DNA of 64,000 nt from Mangrovimonas futianensis (lineage in GTDB: Bacteria; Bacteroidota; Bacteroidia; Flavobacteriales; Flavobacteriaceae): NCBI RefSeq assembly GCF_021245805.1, contig NZ_JAJJNF010000005.1, positions 62,001 to 126,000 of the forward strand, given 5' to 3'. Under the pieces are notes generated by a model. That model did no database searches and had not been told where the DNA came from. It saw only the letters and a list, made by a program, of their open reading frames with translations. Each line of letters opens with the position of its first letter. Within the stretch, counting starts at the first letter, position 1. A program made the translations under genes and the position numbers. This document shows, one piece after another, positions 44,513-53,396 of the stretch.

Positions 44513-45957
44513 TTTTAAATCAATCGGCAAAGAATACGGTATTGACCTACCTTGGATTTGGTATTGGCGCTATAAATGTCTTGTTTTTATATACCAAATT
44601 TCTTAGTCCAGAATATTTTGGATTGATTACCTACATCCTGTCTACTGCCAATATTTTAATGCCCTTAATGGCTTTTGGTGTTCATAACACGATTATCAAA
44701 TTTTATTCTTCTTTCAGGAGCAAACAGTCCCAGAACAGTTTTTTAATTTTAATGTTGTTTTTGCCTTTTGCGATAATCATACCTGCAGGCATTTTGGGAT
44801 GTCTATTTTTTTCTTCTATTAGTGAATGGTTGTCTGGTGATAATCCTATTGTTAAGGATTATGTTTGGCATATATACATAGCAGCGGTATCCTTTGCTTA
44901 TTTTGAGGTCTTTTACGCCTGGAGTCGTGTTCAAATGCAATCAGTGTTTGGGAATTTTATGAAGGAGGTATTTCACCGTATTTTAACCACACTATTATTG
45001 GTTTTCCTCTATTTGGATTGGTTAACTGTAGACCAATTGATCTGGGGTATTGTAGGCATCTATATTTTAAGGATGATAGTTATGAAATTATATGCTTACA
45101 GCTTGCGATTTCCATCTTTTAAATTGAGTAAAATCCCGAATTTAAGTGCTATATTAAAATATTCAGCCTTGATTATTATAGCCGGTTCTGTAGCCAATGT
45201 TATTTTGGAAATTGATAAATTCATGATCAATTATTATGTACCCATTGAAAATGTTGCCTTCTACGGTGTGGCTATTTACATTGCTACGGTTATTGGGGTC
45301 CCTTCAAGATCTCTTCATCAGATTACAAGTCCTTTAACAGCTAAATTGTTAAATGAAAAGGATAAAGATGGACTAAAGTTGTTGTATCAAAAAAGTTCCA
45401 TCAATTTATTTATTATAACAGGGTTTATTTTTCTGATTATCGTTCTAAATATTAATCAACTCTATATGATGCTAGAACCTGGATATGCTGATGGTTTGGT
45501 TGTGGTCTTTGTAATTGGTTTGGCGAAATTGATGGAAGGTATAATTGGTAATAATAATGCTATTTTGTTTAATAGTGATTATTATAGAATGGTGTTAATC
45601 CTTGGTGTTTTTTTGGCTGTTTTGACCGTCATCCTGAATGCTTTATTTATTCCTTTATTTGGCATTAATGGGGCTGCATTTGCCACATTATTGGCTATGT
45701 TTTTTTACAGCGCTTCAAAGGTAGGGTTTGTGTATAAAAAGTTTAGAATGTCTCCATTCACTTCCAATACGGTAAAAGTATTTATCCTTATTTTGGTTTG
45801 TATGGGAGCTTTTTATTTCTGGGACTTTTCATTTCATCCTATTGTCAATATAGGCTTGAAATCGTTATTGATTGCATTGGGATACGGCATAATTGTATAT
45901 ACGCTCAATCTATCTGAAGATATCAATCAAATTATTAATAAACTACTTAACAGGTAA
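44503..45957 (+). CDS. polysaccharide flippase (Wzx-like, MATE/MOP superfamily)
   Basis: 484 residues. About 12-14 hydrophobic spans are spread along the chain, with the family start NTVLTYLGFGIGAINVLFLYTKFL and a mid-chain EIDKFMINYYVP segment. Wzx-type flippases move lipid-linked oligosaccharides across the inner membrane. The ATG overlaps the glycosyltransferase stop by ten bases. With YfhO and GT4 it forms a compact surface-glycan operon; no polymerase or ligase is visible here. Confidence 0.9.
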   Translation: MGIVLNQSAKNTVLTYLGFGIGAINVLFLYTKFLSPEYFGLITYILSTANILMPLMAFGVHNTIIKFYSSFRSKQSQNSFLILMLFLPFAIIIPAGILGCLFFSSISEWLSGDNPIVKDYVWHIYIAAVSFAYFEVFYAWSRVQMQSVFGNFMKEVFHRILTTLLLVFLYLDWLTVDQLIWGIVGIYILRMIVMKLYAYSLRFPSFKLSKIPNLSAILKYSALIIIAGSVANVILEIDKFMINYYVPIENVAFYGVAIYIATVIGVPSRSLHQITSPLTAKLLNEKDKDGLKLLYQKSSINLFIITGFIFLIIVLNINQLYMMLEPGYADGLVVVFVIGLAKLMEGIIGNNNAILFNSDYYRMVLILGVFLAVLTVILNALFIPLFGINGAAFATLLAMFFYSASKVGFVYKKFRMSPFTSNTVKVFILILVCMGAFYFWDFSFHPIVNIGLKSLLIALGYGIIVYTLNLSEDINQIINKLLNR

Positions 45958-45962
45958 AACGA

Positions 45963-46010
45963 GAAAATCCCGCGAATTTGCTTTGAGGCAAACTTAATCG
46001 CAGGACTTTC
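45963..46010. repeat. imperfect inverted repeat between convergent genes
   Basis: Arms GAAAATCCCGCGA...TTTGC and GCAAA...TCGCAGGACTTTC surround a 7-base loop. There is no U-run. The ends (AAATCC... and CGCAGGA-TT) resemble the hairpin at 16283-16317, hinting at a small dispersed repeat family. Confidence 0.55.
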
Positions 46011-46035
46011 TAACTAACCAACCAAAAAATTTATT

Positions 46036-47184
46036 CTATCTTCTATTCGATCTGTTTGATGCACTTCTTGTTTGTTGTGCATTTCTATTAGAATTACGTG
46101 TATTTGAGTTATTTGGTTTATTTACACGTGAGTTATTTCTATTATTTAACGATTTTCCAACACTTTGACGGTTATTGGTCGTTTTTCTTTGGTTTTCCTT
46201 AACAGAATTACCTGAATTCCTTTGATTGGAATAAGTTCTTTGAGAACCTTGGTTATTCATGGCCACTCGATTTCTTTGAATAGAATTGGATCTATTACCA
46301 GTAGTTCTTTGGCTTGCTTGATTCCTTGATCTACCTTGAGATGAGTTCACAGATCTAGAGTTATTATTTCTGCTATTAGAAGAGGCCGTTCTAGTTTGTG
46401 AGTTAGACCTATTGCTTCTAGTTGCTTGTGTTGCACGATTGTTTCTAGATTGGGCTTGGTTACTTCTAGTTGTTGCATTTCTTCTAGTTGTTGCATTTCC
46501 TCTCGTATGTGTAGCTAAAGCACTGTTTCTTCTTACTGTGTTACCACGTCTACTTGCCACTGCCGTTGTTCTTCTATAATTATTAACGTAAGGATTGCTG
46601 TAATGGTATCTTACAGGAGTGTAATACCTTCTGTAAGGTCTATTGTAAACAACACAATAAGGTGCTGGAGGAATCATATAAAATCGATGCCAAGGTCTAT
46701 AAACATAAACACGATTATAAACATTGATGAAACCAGTACAATGTGTGAAAACCCTATTGTTGTAATGTACATACAAGCCTCCGACTCTGGATACATAACC
46801 AAATCCGTTGTAATTGATAAATACATTACCTATTTGAGAAACACGCCCATAGTAATCATAAAAAATAGGAGTGTTTTCAATTTGCACGACAGCACCAAAA
46901 TCATCATATTGAACATAGGCACCATAATCATATCCAGAGTTAAAACTAATGCTTACTCCAGGAGCATTTACCGCTACGTTCACATTAGGACCATAACTGG
47001 GCATGTAAAAATCAAATTGACCATCAGGAAATATGGAGAATTCAATTCCGCCTTCTACAAAAATGAAAGAATTTCCATAACCTCTCAAAGTTGTAGATTC
47101 GGCATTGTTATCAAGATTTGTATTAGCACTCACCATGGGTATGGCTAATAATGTTGTAAATATAAGAGCTATTAAATTTTTCAT
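46036..47184 (-). CDS. secreted protein with Arg/Asn-rich low-complexity C-terminal half
   Basis: 382 residues from ATG 47184; the TTG at 47229 would extend beyond a clean signal peptide (MKNLIALIFTTLLAIPMVSA). Residues about 40-145 form a domain shared with the protein at 55018-55698 (EGGIEFSIFPDGQFDF, IGNVFINYNGFG). A Tyr/Pro-rich stretch follows (to about 200), then about 180 residues made almost only of Arg, Asn, Ser, Thr, Gln and Gly. Such a basic disordered tail might bind nucleic acid, acidic glycan or cell wall. A sigma-54-like motif lies upstream. Function unknown. Confidence 0.78.
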   Translation of the reverse strand: MKNLIALIFTTLLAIPMVSANTNLDNNAESTTLRGYGNSFIFVEGGIEFSIFPDGQFDFYMPSYGPNVNVAVNAPGVSISFNSGYDYGAYVQYDDFGAVVQIENTPIFYDYYGRVSQIGNVFINYNGFGYVSRVGGLYVHYNNRVFTHCTGFINVYNRVYVYRPWHRFYMIPPAPYCVVYNRPYRRYYTPVRYHYSNPYVNNYRRTTAVASRRGNTVRRNSALATHTRGNATTRRNATTRSNQAQSRNNRATQATRSNRSNSQTRTASSNSRNNNSRSVNSSQGRSRNQASQRTTGNRSNSIQRNRVAMNNQGSQRTYSNQRNSGNSVKENQRKTTNNRQSVGKSLNNRNNSRVNKPNNSNTRNSNRNAQQTRSASNRSNRR

Positions 47185-47221
47185 TTTGAAAGGGTTTTGA
47201 ATTAAACTCGTTTTAAGTTTT

Positions 47222-47237
47222 ACAAACAACGTGCCAA
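47222..47237 (-). promoter_or_regulatory. sigma-54-like promoter of the Arg/Asn-rich protein gene
   Basis: The minus strand reads TTGGCACG, four bases, TTGT, against the sigma-54 consensus TTGGCACG-N4-TTGC. The -24 half is perfect and the -12 half has T for C. It lies 38 bases from the ATG at 47184. Confidence 0.5.
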
Positions 47238-47485
47238 AGATTTTTTGTTCTTTCTAATTGATAAGTGAATGAATTCTCTTTTTTAGACTATATAATTGAT
47301 TATGAGGAGTTATATTCGTAGTTGATAGAATTTTTAATTTCCAAATGGATTCTGATGTACTGGTAAAATTTCCTATTTGTTGGTTACAATAAAAACTAGA
47401 ATAATCTGTTTGAAAATAATGGGAGGAGAATAATGACGGTAATAAATAGATCAAACCATCAATCTTTAGACCTAATTAACCAAAT
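47238..47485. other. intergenic region, nothing convincing seen
   Basis: Divergent AT-rich spacer. A 66-codon minus-strand ORF (47254-47454) crosses it but has no promoter, family features or sensible composition, so I do not call it. Confidence 0.5.
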
Positions 47486-49036
47486 ATGAAAAACATTTCT
47501 ACAGCTTTCATTTTATTTATTCTTCTCGTTTCATTTAAACCAAATTCTGGTAACATTCAAAAAGTCTATATTGATGGGTATGTGAAGAATTCAAACAAAG
47601 AGCATGTTTGCTTAAACTATGTTTCAAGAATTCGAGGGAACCTCAACTTTGATAACTTTAGAAGCCTTGTTACTCATATTAATTCAAGAGGCCAATTTAA
47701 TTTTAATTCAGATCACATCACTGATGGGGCAAATTATATTTTAGAATTTAATAAGCATTCAATACCTCTTATTTTGTTTCAGGGAGATAGTATCCAGCTT
47801 GAATTTGATATGAAAAATCCAAGTAATTCCCTTTTTGTTGAAGGTCGAGGAGCTGGTAAAATAAATACACTACGATTAGAACAATTTGGATATAATAATT
47901 TTGATTTTGACAACAATAAGACCCTCACTGTATTTACAAAACATATTGAAGAGGTAATTACAGGACAAATAAACCTGTTAAATAGTATATATTATAAAGA
48001 CATAAAAAGTGATTGGGTTCTTAAAGCCGATAACAAAGTTGAAATAGAAAAAATTATATTAGAATCTCCTTTGACCAGAAAAGAATATAATTTCCTAGTT
48101 AATCGTATAAATTATCAGCAATATACTTTAGTGACTCATTTTTTATCAATGATATCAGCACAAGAAAAGTCTGAGACCTTAGAAATTGACTTAAATTCAA
48201 AAGCCTTTGATGTCTTCAATAGCAATGCCTATAGAAGTTTAGATAACATAAATGATTGGAATTTTGGAAATAGCTTAGAAAGCATTTTGAAAGTAGAGTA
48301 TTTACGAAATTTAAAACAAAGGGAAGGAGTTAAAATCACTTATGAAAATTGGCAATCTTTTTTTAGTGGACCTCGCTATGAAAACTATATGGAATGGGCG
48401 GCAAACTTCATAAAAAAGAATTTCAACAACGATATTTATTCTAAATATTTTTCAACATTATCTGGATATAGCATGACTTTGGGGTATGACCATAATATGT
48501 ATTATGAAAAGCTAGACACAATGAACTCAGGGAATAAATATGTGTCAAGACTCAAATTCTTTAATTCTTTGTTGAAAAATGGACTGTACAATGCAGATTA
48601 TGATCTAATTGACAATTTGTTAGATCATGAGCAATTTAATGGGTTGCTAGAAAATTATAAGAACAAGCCTTTATTCATTGTATTTTGGTCTGCGCAATTT
48701 GCCGGCTCATCTTTGGTAAATAATTTACCTGTAATAAAAGAGTTTGAAGAAACGAATAAAGAAAGGGTAAACGTCCTTTATATATGCATAGATAACTTAG
48801 CTCATAAGAACCTGTGGGCGGCAAGGATAATTGATAATGATTGGAAAGCTAAAAACTATTTTTTATCTATTGAGGGAAATGAATCTACATTAAAGAGCTT
48901 TAGTGATAAAAATATTTCTGCCTTCTGTTACGGAGGAGCAACGTATTCCTTTATTGCTAAAAATGGAACCATTACTAATGATATTCCTTTTCCATTCTAT
49001 CAATCAGTAGAGGAAATAAATAATTTGACTAAATGA
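47486..49036 (+). CDS. exported TlpA/thioredoxin-like protein lacking the CxxC motif
   Basis: 516 residues. A signal peptide lies at about 1-22. The long middle region (about 25-380) is like the uncharacterised N-terminal part of Bacteroidota TlpA-family proteins (IDGYVKNSNKEHVCLNY, ILFQGDSIQLEFD). The C-terminal 130 residues follow the thioredoxin fold (NKPLFIVFWSAQFAGSS, INVLYICIDN-like strand). Where TlpA has WCxxC, this protein has F405-A-G-S-S409, so neither redox cysteine remains. Disulfide reductase activity is therefore unlikely; a chaperone-like or binding role is possible. Confidence 0.72.
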   Translation: MKNISTAFILFILLVSFKPNSGNIQKVYIDGYVKNSNKEHVCLNYVSRIRGNLNFDNFRSLVTHINSRGQFNFNSDHITDGANYILEFNKHSIPLILFQGDSIQLEFDMKNPSNSLFVEGRGAGKINTLRLEQFGYNNFDFDNNKTLTVFTKHIEEVITGQINLLNSIYYKDIKSDWVLKADNKVEIEKIILESPLTRKEYNFLVNRINYQQYTLVTHFLSMISAQEKSETLEIDLNSKAFDVFNSNAYRSLDNINDWNFGNSLESILKVEYLRNLKQREGVKITYENWQSFFSGPRYENYMEWAANFIKKNFNNDIYSKYFSTLSGYSMTLGYDHNMYYEKLDTMNSGNKYVSRLKFFNSLLKNGLYNADYDLIDNLLDHEQFNGLLENYKNKPLFIVFWSAQFAGSSLVNNLPVIKEFEETNKERVNVLYICIDNLAHKNLWAARIIDNDWKAKNYFLSIEGNESTLKSFSDKNISAFCYGGATYSFIAKNGTITNDIPFPFYQSVEEINNLTK

Positions 49037-49288
49037 AAAAGGCTAGCCAAGTTAATAAGTTAAGTTGTTCAATTTTCTAGCGTTTATTTAGATAATAGTG
49101 GCTCCTCAATTTTTTGAATTTGGGCAAATAGGAGCACAATCCATTTTAAATACCTAAAAGTCCAACCTTTCTTGGAAATCCTTTTTTTAAATCCTTAAAT
49201 CCCTCTAATAAAAATGATTATCTTTAGCAAGACTCCAATCTTAAAGTTTCTTTCCTACTATAATTTTTGAAAACCAATCATCTAAATC

Positions 49289-51310
49289 ATGAAAAACATA
49301 TTTGTAATCTTTATTGCACTTCTCAGTTTAGCCTCGTGTAATAAAACTTCCAATATTGAAAACAAACCTGTTATTGAAATTACTGGAATTGATGAAAACT
49401 TGAGGCCTGGAGATGACTTTTTTAGGTATGTCAATGCAAAATGGTATGATACGGTAAGTATTCCATCTACACAAGCAGGGGTGGGTGCCTATCGGTTTAT
49501 GAATTACCCTCAACGCATTAAGTTGAAAAGTATATTGGATAGTGTTTCTAGTCATGAATATCAGGAAGGAAGTATCGAACAAATAGTAGGGGATTTTTAC
49601 GCTTCGGGAATGGATACGATTACCATAGAAAAAAGAGGTTACGACCCCATAAAAGGAATTCTTAATAATGTAGAGGACATTAAAAATAAGTCGGAAATTA
49701 TGAGGTTTGTAGCGGAAGCTATGAAGATGAACAACAATTCTTTTATGGGCCTATATGTAGGTCCTGATGATAAAAATAGTGCCATGAATATGGCGCATGC
49801 TTATCAAACGGGCATTGGGTTACCAGATAGAGATTATTACTTTAAAACAGATGCTGCTACTTTAGAAATTCAAAATGCTTACAAAGAATATCTTGCTAGC
49901 TTACTTCAACTTATTGGAACTGATAAAGATGTTGCAGTCAAACAAGCAAACTTGGTTTATGATTTAGAAAAGCAAATGGCCAAATCACATAAGACTAGGG
50001 TAGAACGACGCGATATCAAAGCTAATTATAACAAAATGGCAGTAGCTAACCTCAATACAGATCAACCATTCATTGAATGGAGCCAATTTTTAGGTTATTT
50101 GAATACCCAAACAGACTCAATAAACGTTGCACAACCCGCTTATTATGAAACCTTAAATACAATATTAAATAGTGTTCCTCTTAAAGATTGGAAAGTCTAT
50201 TTAAAAGCTAAAACCTTAACAAACTATGCAAATTACTTGAGCACGCCTTTTGTTGATGCTTCTTTTAAATTTACAAAAGTACTTTCTGGTCAAGCAATTC
50301 AAAAATCACGTGGAGAAAAGATGGCAAGTGCGGTAGATGGCTATTTGGGAGAAGCTCTAGGGCAGTTATATGTCAAGGCCTATTTTCCTGAATCAGCCAA
50401 AGCACGAATGTTGGATTTGGTTAACAATGTGCAAAAGGCGTATGCAGCAAGAATTGATAAGTTAGAGTGGATGAGTGATAGTACCAAACAAAAGGCACAA
50501 GAAAAGTTGTTTGCCATCAGCAAAAAAATAGGTTATCCTGATGTTTGGAAAGATTATAGTAAAGTGCATATTGATCGGGATCAATACTTTGAAAATGTGC
50601 TTTCGGCTTCTGAAAATTTGTTTCAAACAAATTTGGATAAACTTGGAAAGCCAGTCGATAAAGAAGAATGGTTTACAACACCATCAACTGTAACAGCCTA
50701 CAACAATCCTTCGGCCAACGAGATTGTTTTCCCCGCGGGTATTTTACAACCTCCATATTTTAACAATGATGCCGATGACGCGTTAAATTATGGTGGAATT
50801 GGGATGGTCATCGGACATGAATTTACGCATACTTTTGATGATCAAGGAGCGCAATTTGATAAGGATGGCAATGTCAATAATTGGTGGACAGACTCTGATT
50901 ATAAGGAGTTTAAGGGAAGAATACAGCAAGTCATTGATTTGTATGATACCTTTACTGTTTTGGATACTTTACACATAAACGGTGCTATGACAGTGGGAGA
51001 GAATACTGCTGATATGGCGGGAATAGCCGTTGCCTATGATGCCTTTAAAATGACTCCTCAAGGTCAGGATACTACTAAATTGGGTGGATTTACACCAGAT
51101 CAGCGCTTTTTTCTTTCGGTAGCTAAAATATGGCGTGTTAAGATGAAGGATGAATATTTGCGGTTATGGATTAATAATAATCCACATTCACCACCTATTT
51201 GGAGGGTTAACGGTCCATTAATGAATACGACACCATTTTATGAAGCCTTTGATGTACAACCTGATGAAGCCATGTTTCTGAAGGAAGAGGATCGAATTAC
51301 TATTTGGTAA
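49289..51310 (+). CDS. pepO: M13 family zinc metallopeptidase (PepO/neprilysin-like), lipoprotein
   Basis: 673 residues. The lipoprotein signal has its Cys at 18 (LSLASCNK). The large helical N-terminal domain contains RPGDDFFRYVNAKW, and the catalytic domain has HEFTH at 510-514 and ENTAD at 571-575, which supply the three zinc ligands and the catalytic Glu. An NAYYN-like AYNNPSANEIVFPAG segment holds the substrate backbone. The family degrades peptides up to about 40 residues, here at the outer side of the inner or outer membrane. Full length and intact. Confidence 0.94.
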   Translation: MKNIFVIFIALLSLASCNKTSNIENKPVIEITGIDENLRPGDDFFRYVNAKWYDTVSIPSTQAGVGAYRFMNYPQRIKLKSILDSVSSHEYQEGSIEQIVGDFYASGMDTITIEKRGYDPIKGILNNVEDIKNKSEIMRFVAEAMKMNNNSFMGLYVGPDDKNSAMNMAHAYQTGIGLPDRDYYFKTDAATLEIQNAYKEYLASLLQLIGTDKDVAVKQANLVYDLEKQMAKSHKTRVERRDIKANYNKMAVANLNTDQPFIEWSQFLGYLNTQTDSINVAQPAYYETLNTILNSVPLKDWKVYLKAKTLTNYANYLSTPFVDASFKFTKVLSGQAIQKSRGEKMASAVDGYLGEALGQLYVKAYFPESAKARMLDLVNNVQKAYAARIDKLEWMSDSTKQKAQEKLFAISKKIGYPDVWKDYSKVHIDRDQYFENVLSASENLFQTNLDKLGKPVDKEEWFTTPSTVTAYNNPSANEIVFPAGILQPPYFNNDADDALNYGGIGMVIGHEFTHTFDDQGAQFDKDGNVNNWWTDSDYKEFKGRIQQVIDLYDTFTVLDTLHINGAMTVGENTADMAGIAVAYDAFKMTPQGQDTTKLGGFTPDQRFFLSVAKIWRVKMKDEYLRLWINNNPHSPPIWRVNGPLMNTTPFYEAFDVQPDEAMFLKEEDRITIW

Positions 51311-51501
51311 AAGAACGTTATATATAGTGGGATTTTTTCTACCTGATTAAAGTTCTGATGATAGAATTAATAATCTCTTTTTATGTTGAAATTATTTTTC
51401 AGTAGAATAAGTTAAGTTCTTATTGGATTAACAAATATTTAATTGACTCAGTTTATTTATGTAAATTTAGTTCAAGAACAATCATTTTAGTTTAACCAAC
51501 A

Positions 51502-52206
51502 ATGATATGTAAATGTTTGATAGTGGACAGAGAGCTTGGGTCTGCCCAAGTTTTAAAAAAGCATATTCATTCTATATGTCAAATGAAACTATTGGGCCTC
51601 TATCAAAGTAGCGCTAAAGCAATGATAGCTTTAAGGAGAGAATCTATTGATTTAATTTTTTTAGATGTGGGTTTGCCTGACCAAAAATTGATGGTATATC
51701 TAAATGAACTTGTCAATCCACCAAAAGTGATTTTTACTTCTTCAAATAAAAATAGGTCTATAGAAGCTTTTAGTTTTAATGCCCTAGATTATCTATCAAA
51801 GCCTATTTTATACGATCGATTTTTAGAATCGTTAACCCGATATTTTAACCATTATTATTTTAAAAGTCATGAGCTTAATGGTTTGAACAAGGAATATTTA
51901 TATTTTAAGGCGGACCGAAAAATGATTAAGGTTTTTATTGAAAACATTAATTATATTGAATGTTTTAAAGATTACATTGTTATACATAGTGTTGACCAAA
52001 AGCAAATAAGGGTGAAGCAAACATTATGTTCCACAGAAGCTCTTTTACCAAAACATTTATTTGTCAGGGTTCACCGCTCATTTATTGTAGCAGTAAATAG
52101 AATTTCAGCTTTTTCAAGCAAAGAAATTGAAATTGGAGATGTGTCTATACCTATTGGTAGAAATTATGGACACATTTCGGAGCAATTACTTCAAGGTGAA
52201 ATTTAG
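51502..52206 (+). CDS. LytTR-type response regulator, orphan
   Basis: 234 residues. The N-terminal receiver has acidic residues D9 and E11, phospho-acceptor D55 (IFLDVGLPD) and K100 (LSKP). The C-terminal LytTR DNA-binding domain runs from about 135 to 230 (INYIECFKDYIVIHS, FVRVHRSFIVAVNRIS). The usual DDE acidic pair is D-R-E here. No sensor kinase lies next to it. LytTR regulators often control envelope or cell-surface genes; the downstream lipoprotein genes are the nearest possible targets. Confidence 0.9.
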   Translation: MICKCLIVDRELGSAQVLKKHIHSICQMKLLGLYQSSAKAMIALRRESIDLIFLDVGLPDQKLMVYLNELVNPPKVIFTSSNKNRSIEAFSFNALDYLSKPILYDRFLESLTRYFNHYYFKSHELNGLNKEYLYFKADRKMIKVFIENINYIECFKDYIVIHSVDQKQIRVKQTLCSTEALLPKHLFVRVHRSFIVAVNRISAFSSKEIEIGDVSIPIGRNYGHISEQLLQGEI

Positions 52207-52458
52207 CAGTTGGTATTTGTCGCTAATAATTAAGTTTCTGTCTCTAAAACAGAACTATTTATCGACCATGTAGTTATGATTTTTTTTCTTTTATTAACTT
52301 TATGTTGATAGATTTAATAACTGCATTTTAGTTAAATAATAAATGTAGAAGCTTCCTAAGTATTTGTTATTAGTTGATTTTGAAAAGACGTTGCTATCTA
52401 GAACGATCTTGCCAAGTCTTGTTTAAACCTCATTAATTAATTCTAATGTCAATTACTC

Positions 52459-53313
52459 ATGAAAAAACTATGTGATTGGGCTTCTTTTTATCCGTACATA
52501 ATAGGAGCCTTTTTTTTGTTAGGTTGTTCTTCTCAAGACACCAACCTAATTGATGAAAATGCTGGAATCAATTCCAACATGGATGTTATTTCTGCACAAA
52601 AGAAATTTGACAAGCTTAATGTGTTTAAAGGTCCTCAAGTGGATTTTGGAAGTGGTAAAGTGAGATCTTGGATAAGTGTGGACAAAGATGATTTCCCTGT
52701 GGAATTGGGAATTGAGATTACGCCAGAGGCTCTGGCAGACCTGGAAAGTCTACCTGGAGATGATGTTATCACCTCCATTCCTTTTCATTTAAAAGCTAAA
52801 CAACTTACGCCATATGAGCACATAGGCTTAAATTGGGAACCCATGGGACATGCGCCAGAGTTTTGGATCCCTCATTTCGATGTGCATTTTTTTGAAATTT
52901 CTGATGCAGAACGTTTACAGATTCCCATTTATGATGCTAACAACCAGGAAATTGTTGATGCGGTAAATGTATTCCCAGAAGTGAATAAAATACCGGTTGG
53001 GTTTCTTAAATTACCTGGGCAATTAGGATATTATCCTTATACGGGGAAACATTGGTTACCTGTAGATTTTTTAGAGGTCGATAATGATTTTGATACGGCC
53101 ATCATCCATGGTTCCTACAACCAAAAACATGTTTTTTTGGAAACTAAATTTGCCTTAGACTTTTTGCAAAGCGCCAGTGAGTTCAGTTCAGATTTTACGC
53201 AACCTTTGCAATTTGAAAAATCGGATACTAATTACCCAACAAAATACAACATGTGGAAAGATGAGGGTACTGGTCACATTTTTTTGACCTTGAGCGACTT
53301 TGTTCCTAGGTAG
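52459..53313 (+). CDS. TTHB210-like (DUF5602) lipoprotein
   Basis: 284 residues. An N-terminal hydrophobic segment precedes a lipobox at LLGCSS (Cys at 23). The main domain contains GLNWEPMGHAPEFWIPHFDVHFFEIS, the conserved patch of the TTHB210/DUF5602 family (a GHxP...PHFDxHFY pattern). The histidines suggest a metal or ligand site, but no reaction is known for the family. It is followed by a long perfect hairpin and a T9SS cargo gene. Confidence 0.72.
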   Translation: MKKLCDWASFYPYIIGAFFLLGCSSQDTNLIDENAGINSNMDVISAQKKFDKLNVFKGPQVDFGSGKVRSWISVDKDDFPVELGIEITPEALADLESLPGDDVITSIPFHLKAKQLTPYEHIGLNWEPMGHAPEFWIPHFDVHFFEISDAERLQIPIYDANNQEIVDAVNVFPEVNKIPVGFLKLPGQLGYYPYTGKHWLPVDFLEVDNDFDTAIIHGSYNQKHVFLETKFALDFLQSASEFSSDFTQPLQFEKSDTNYPTKYNMWKDEGTGHIFLTLSDFVPR

Positions 53314-53321
53314 AGCAAATC

Positions 53322-53357
53322 TATGGTAAAAGGTCTACTTATAGACCTTTTACCATA
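53322..53357 (+). terminator. perfect 16-bp hairpin after the DUF5602 lipoprotein gene
   Basis: TATGGTAAAAGGTCTA (53322-53337) and its exact complement (53342-53357) form a stem with a CTTA loop. No long U-run follows, so it may act as a terminator of lower efficiency or as an mRNA-stabilising element. Confidence 0.6.
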
Positions 53358-53396
53358 ATTCTGAGTATCATGATCAATTTTGAAATTTGCATACAA

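Noticed and set aside
46603..47148. A 181-codon plus-strand ORF opposite the Arg/Asn-rich protein gene
   Set aside because: It is antisense to a gene with a clean signal peptide and a paralog elsewhere in the window. Its own composition has no family features, so it is a shadow frame.
47254..47454. A 66-codon minus-strand ORF in the spacer before the TlpA-like gene
   Set aside because: No promoter, no recognisable domain, and an odd Ser/Tyr-rich sequence typical of translated AT-rich DNA.
52207..52458. A hidden small gene or RNA in the 252-base spacer before the DUF5602 lipoprotein
   Set aside because: Only very short frames and no paired promoter and terminator were found; nothing supports a gene.
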